DNA of 64,000 bases from Sycobia sp. Sy_11. Its lineage: Eukaryota > Arthropoda > Insecta > Hymenoptera > Epichrysomallidae. Below the pieces are notes generated by a model. That model ran no database searches and had not been told where the DNA came from. It worked only from the letters and a program-made list of their open reading frames with translations. The first letter of the stretch is position 1. Each line of letters begins with the position of its first letter. A program made the position numbers and the translations under genes. Positions 62,181-64,000 of the stretch are shown in pieces. Where the stretch lies: contig JACCIC010000039.1 in NCBI GenBank assembly GCA_018907035.1, forward strand, positions 2,601,001-2,665,000. The letters are read 5' to 3'.

Positions 62181-63829
62181 GTTCTGAAAGCGACAATATT
62201 GCTTTTAACGGGCTTTATAATATGGTCTTGGTAATCATTGTAACGGGAAGGTGCGGATAAGTTTGTTAAACTGCGAGTTTATCGAGACTGGATTCACTTT
62301 AAGGATTAATTAATGAAGCGTTTAGCTAAGAGGGAGGCTTGTTTCTTTACGTCATAAAATAGTCCTCCTTAGCGCAACGGCGCATCGAAACTTCCAGAAA
62401 CCTTCCCCTAAGTACTTGCCGGTCTGATTGCCTCTCTTATACGTTCGGATTAAGCGAGATAGACAATTGCGTCGCGCCCCCCCCCCCCCGGTGCTCGACG
62501 AATTTTCTTCTAAAGGATCGTCACGTTCCGACACCCGTACGACTCTAGGAGAATTAGTAGAACGATAATGAAAAATGTTGCCGAGAGAATTGCGGCCAAT
62601 TATTTTAGAATGCGAAGACGAACGATAAAATTTGTTTACGTAAATTTAAGAACTCTTCAGCGAGTTTTTTTTTTGGAAACAGTAATATTGGAATTATTTC
62701 TTCGATTTTCATTTGCCTGCGGAAATGAATGAACTCGCCTCTAAATATATCGCTCGACTATAGTGCGCGGGCTCAATTTTTCGGCAACTCCTCAAATTGC
62801 GCGTCGTGCCTGTGAAAATATTGGGGGGGGGGGGTAGAATCTCGAATATACTATATTACTATCATTAACATTAAAAAAACGGATTGATCATTCAAAAATA
62901 ATTTTGAAGTTGAAACAGCACGTTTAAGGTCAAATTCGGCGATGCTTTCAATGTGTCAAAAGTTGAAATTAAAAAGAAAAATAAAAAAAAAAAATAACAC
63001 AATACAAAGAACACGGCTGACGTTCCTGACTTACTTCTAGCTCATTCTATTGCCATTCTCACAATTTTCCAGGCAGAGCGTGGATTTTAGATTATCCGTT
63101 TGTATTAAGCAAATTAATTCGTATAACATAATCCGAAAACGCGAGTCGACGCGCGGCCTCTTCGTCAGCGTCGTTTTACCCACGCGCCAGGGCGGAGGGG
63201 GGGGGGACGAAGAATATACATATCCATACGGGCGTGAATAATGCATAGAGCGAGCATCGGGACAGGTGCGATGACAGCGGAATGCCGCTCCGTGGTGGGA
63301 GGCACGCCAAGTGCCGTCGCCGAGGATTAATCAAAACATCGGCTCGTGCGCTCGCCACTCGCCTATCCGCGCGGCCTTCTCTCGTTTGCCTTCTGATCGG
63401 GAGCGTGGGGTATAGAGCCCCGTCTTCTGTAAACCGTGTCTGAAGTGTGTAGATATGTGCGCGCGCACACACACAGAGACAGACAGACAGACAGACACCG
63501 AGTCGGAGTCAAATGGCAACTTTTGCTCTGTCTCTGGTTGAATGTAATCTTCCGTCATTTGTTTTTACATTGTTCTTAATTATTATTTATATTATTCTCT
63601 CGAGATTTTTTGACGAACAGTCAATAAATAGGGCGAATTGGCAGAAAAGCCAATGGACGACCCATGCAGTCTTCTGTATCAAAGAATTACCCTTTACGGA
63701 CAGTAAGATTAAAAATAGTAAATAGAGATAAATAATGAGAGCGATTCCCGAAGTCGAGACAAGACTGCAAAAATATAATGTGCAATCCATTTTTCAAGTG
63801 TTAGATTTGGTTGATTATTTGTCTAAACA

Positions 63830-63856
63830 CACACACACACCACGCACGCACGCACG

Positions 63857-63891
<35 letters not shown>
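63830..63891. repeat. (AC)n-(GCAC)n compound repeat
   Basis: AC repeat with a GCAC-type middle and a GCGCGC step. Confidence 0.9.
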
Positions 63892-63893
<2 letters not shown>

Positions 63894-64000
63894 CTTTTAC
63901 TTCGCATTCTTAAAGCAAAAGGATATCCATATTGTGTATGAAGTTTGAAAAATAGAAATGCGATCGAAGCTTTTTTGCCCTAATACGGTACCATATGTAC

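Larger units (their letters stand above)
59460..64000. other. Right-hand end of window, no recognised gene
   Basis: Returns to AT-rich DNA with (TC)n at 60262-60308 and 61979-62040, (TA)n at 61623-61678 and 62125-62177, homopolymer C or G at 61810, 62477, 62824 and 63199, and (AC)n at 63830-63891. A balanced-composition stretch at about 61190-61440 has a 63-codon minus-strand frame (61434-61243) that could be an exon but matches nothing I know. Confidence 0.4.

Overview
This window looks like nuclear DNA from an insect, most likely an ant or another aculeate hymenopteran. It is AT-rich, with spliced genes (GT-AG introns), arthropod-style TATA/initiator promoters, very many long (TA)n and (CT)n/(GA)n microsatellites, and decayed mariner, non-LTR (LINE) and Penelope-like elements. 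The host protein family I recognise is the CAP superfamily venom allergen 3 / antigen 5 group, typical of ant, wasp and other hymenopteran genomes. The species cannot be named from the sequence alone.

The first 25 kb hold a tandem array of four CAP genes, all on the minus strand and all with five coding exons in phases 0, 0, 1 and 2. Gene A (2475-4636) is a diverged 265-residue member. Genes B (8455-10165), C (16288-18614) and D (21272-23399) are young near-copies of 254 residues each. When I splice each gene by hand, the reading frame stays open from signal peptide to stop. B, C and D also share an upstream promoter with a TATA box, an initiator and a short noncoding first exon ending in a GTAAGT donor, so the duplications carried regulatory DNA with the coding DNA.

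The DNA between the genes records how the array grew. A large repeat block lies 5' of B (about 10.7-15.6 kb), and a second copy lies 5' of D (about 27.6-33.6 kb). A shorter third piece (20.29-21.08 kb) sits between C and D. A mariner element is whole-ended 5' of D (24808-25754). In the C copy it is cut off inside its transposase and joined to a G-run that corresponds to the G-run at about 14865. This reads as the junction of a direct tandem duplication of roughly 5 kb that made C and D from one ancestor. An indel pattern in intron 3 gives the order (B,(C,D)), with A outside.

Other mobile DNA includes a broken LINE reverse-transcriptase remnant (5150-6760), a Penelope-like RT scrap (15588-15690, with a cut copy at 21023-21075), a 158-bp foldback MITE (31955-32112), a 465-bp insertion with an 8-bp target duplication (14232-14696) and a foldback at the left edge.

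From about 33.6 kb to the end I found no gene I can name. This part is noncoding-looking, microsatellite-dense DNA with three GC/CpG-rich islands (about 44.0-46.4, 48.7-49.9 and 58.0-59.4 kb). These carry TATA boxes and other promoter-like motifs, and one holds a small ORF that begins like a signal peptide. They may be promoters, 5' exons or enhancers of a gene lying partly outside the window.
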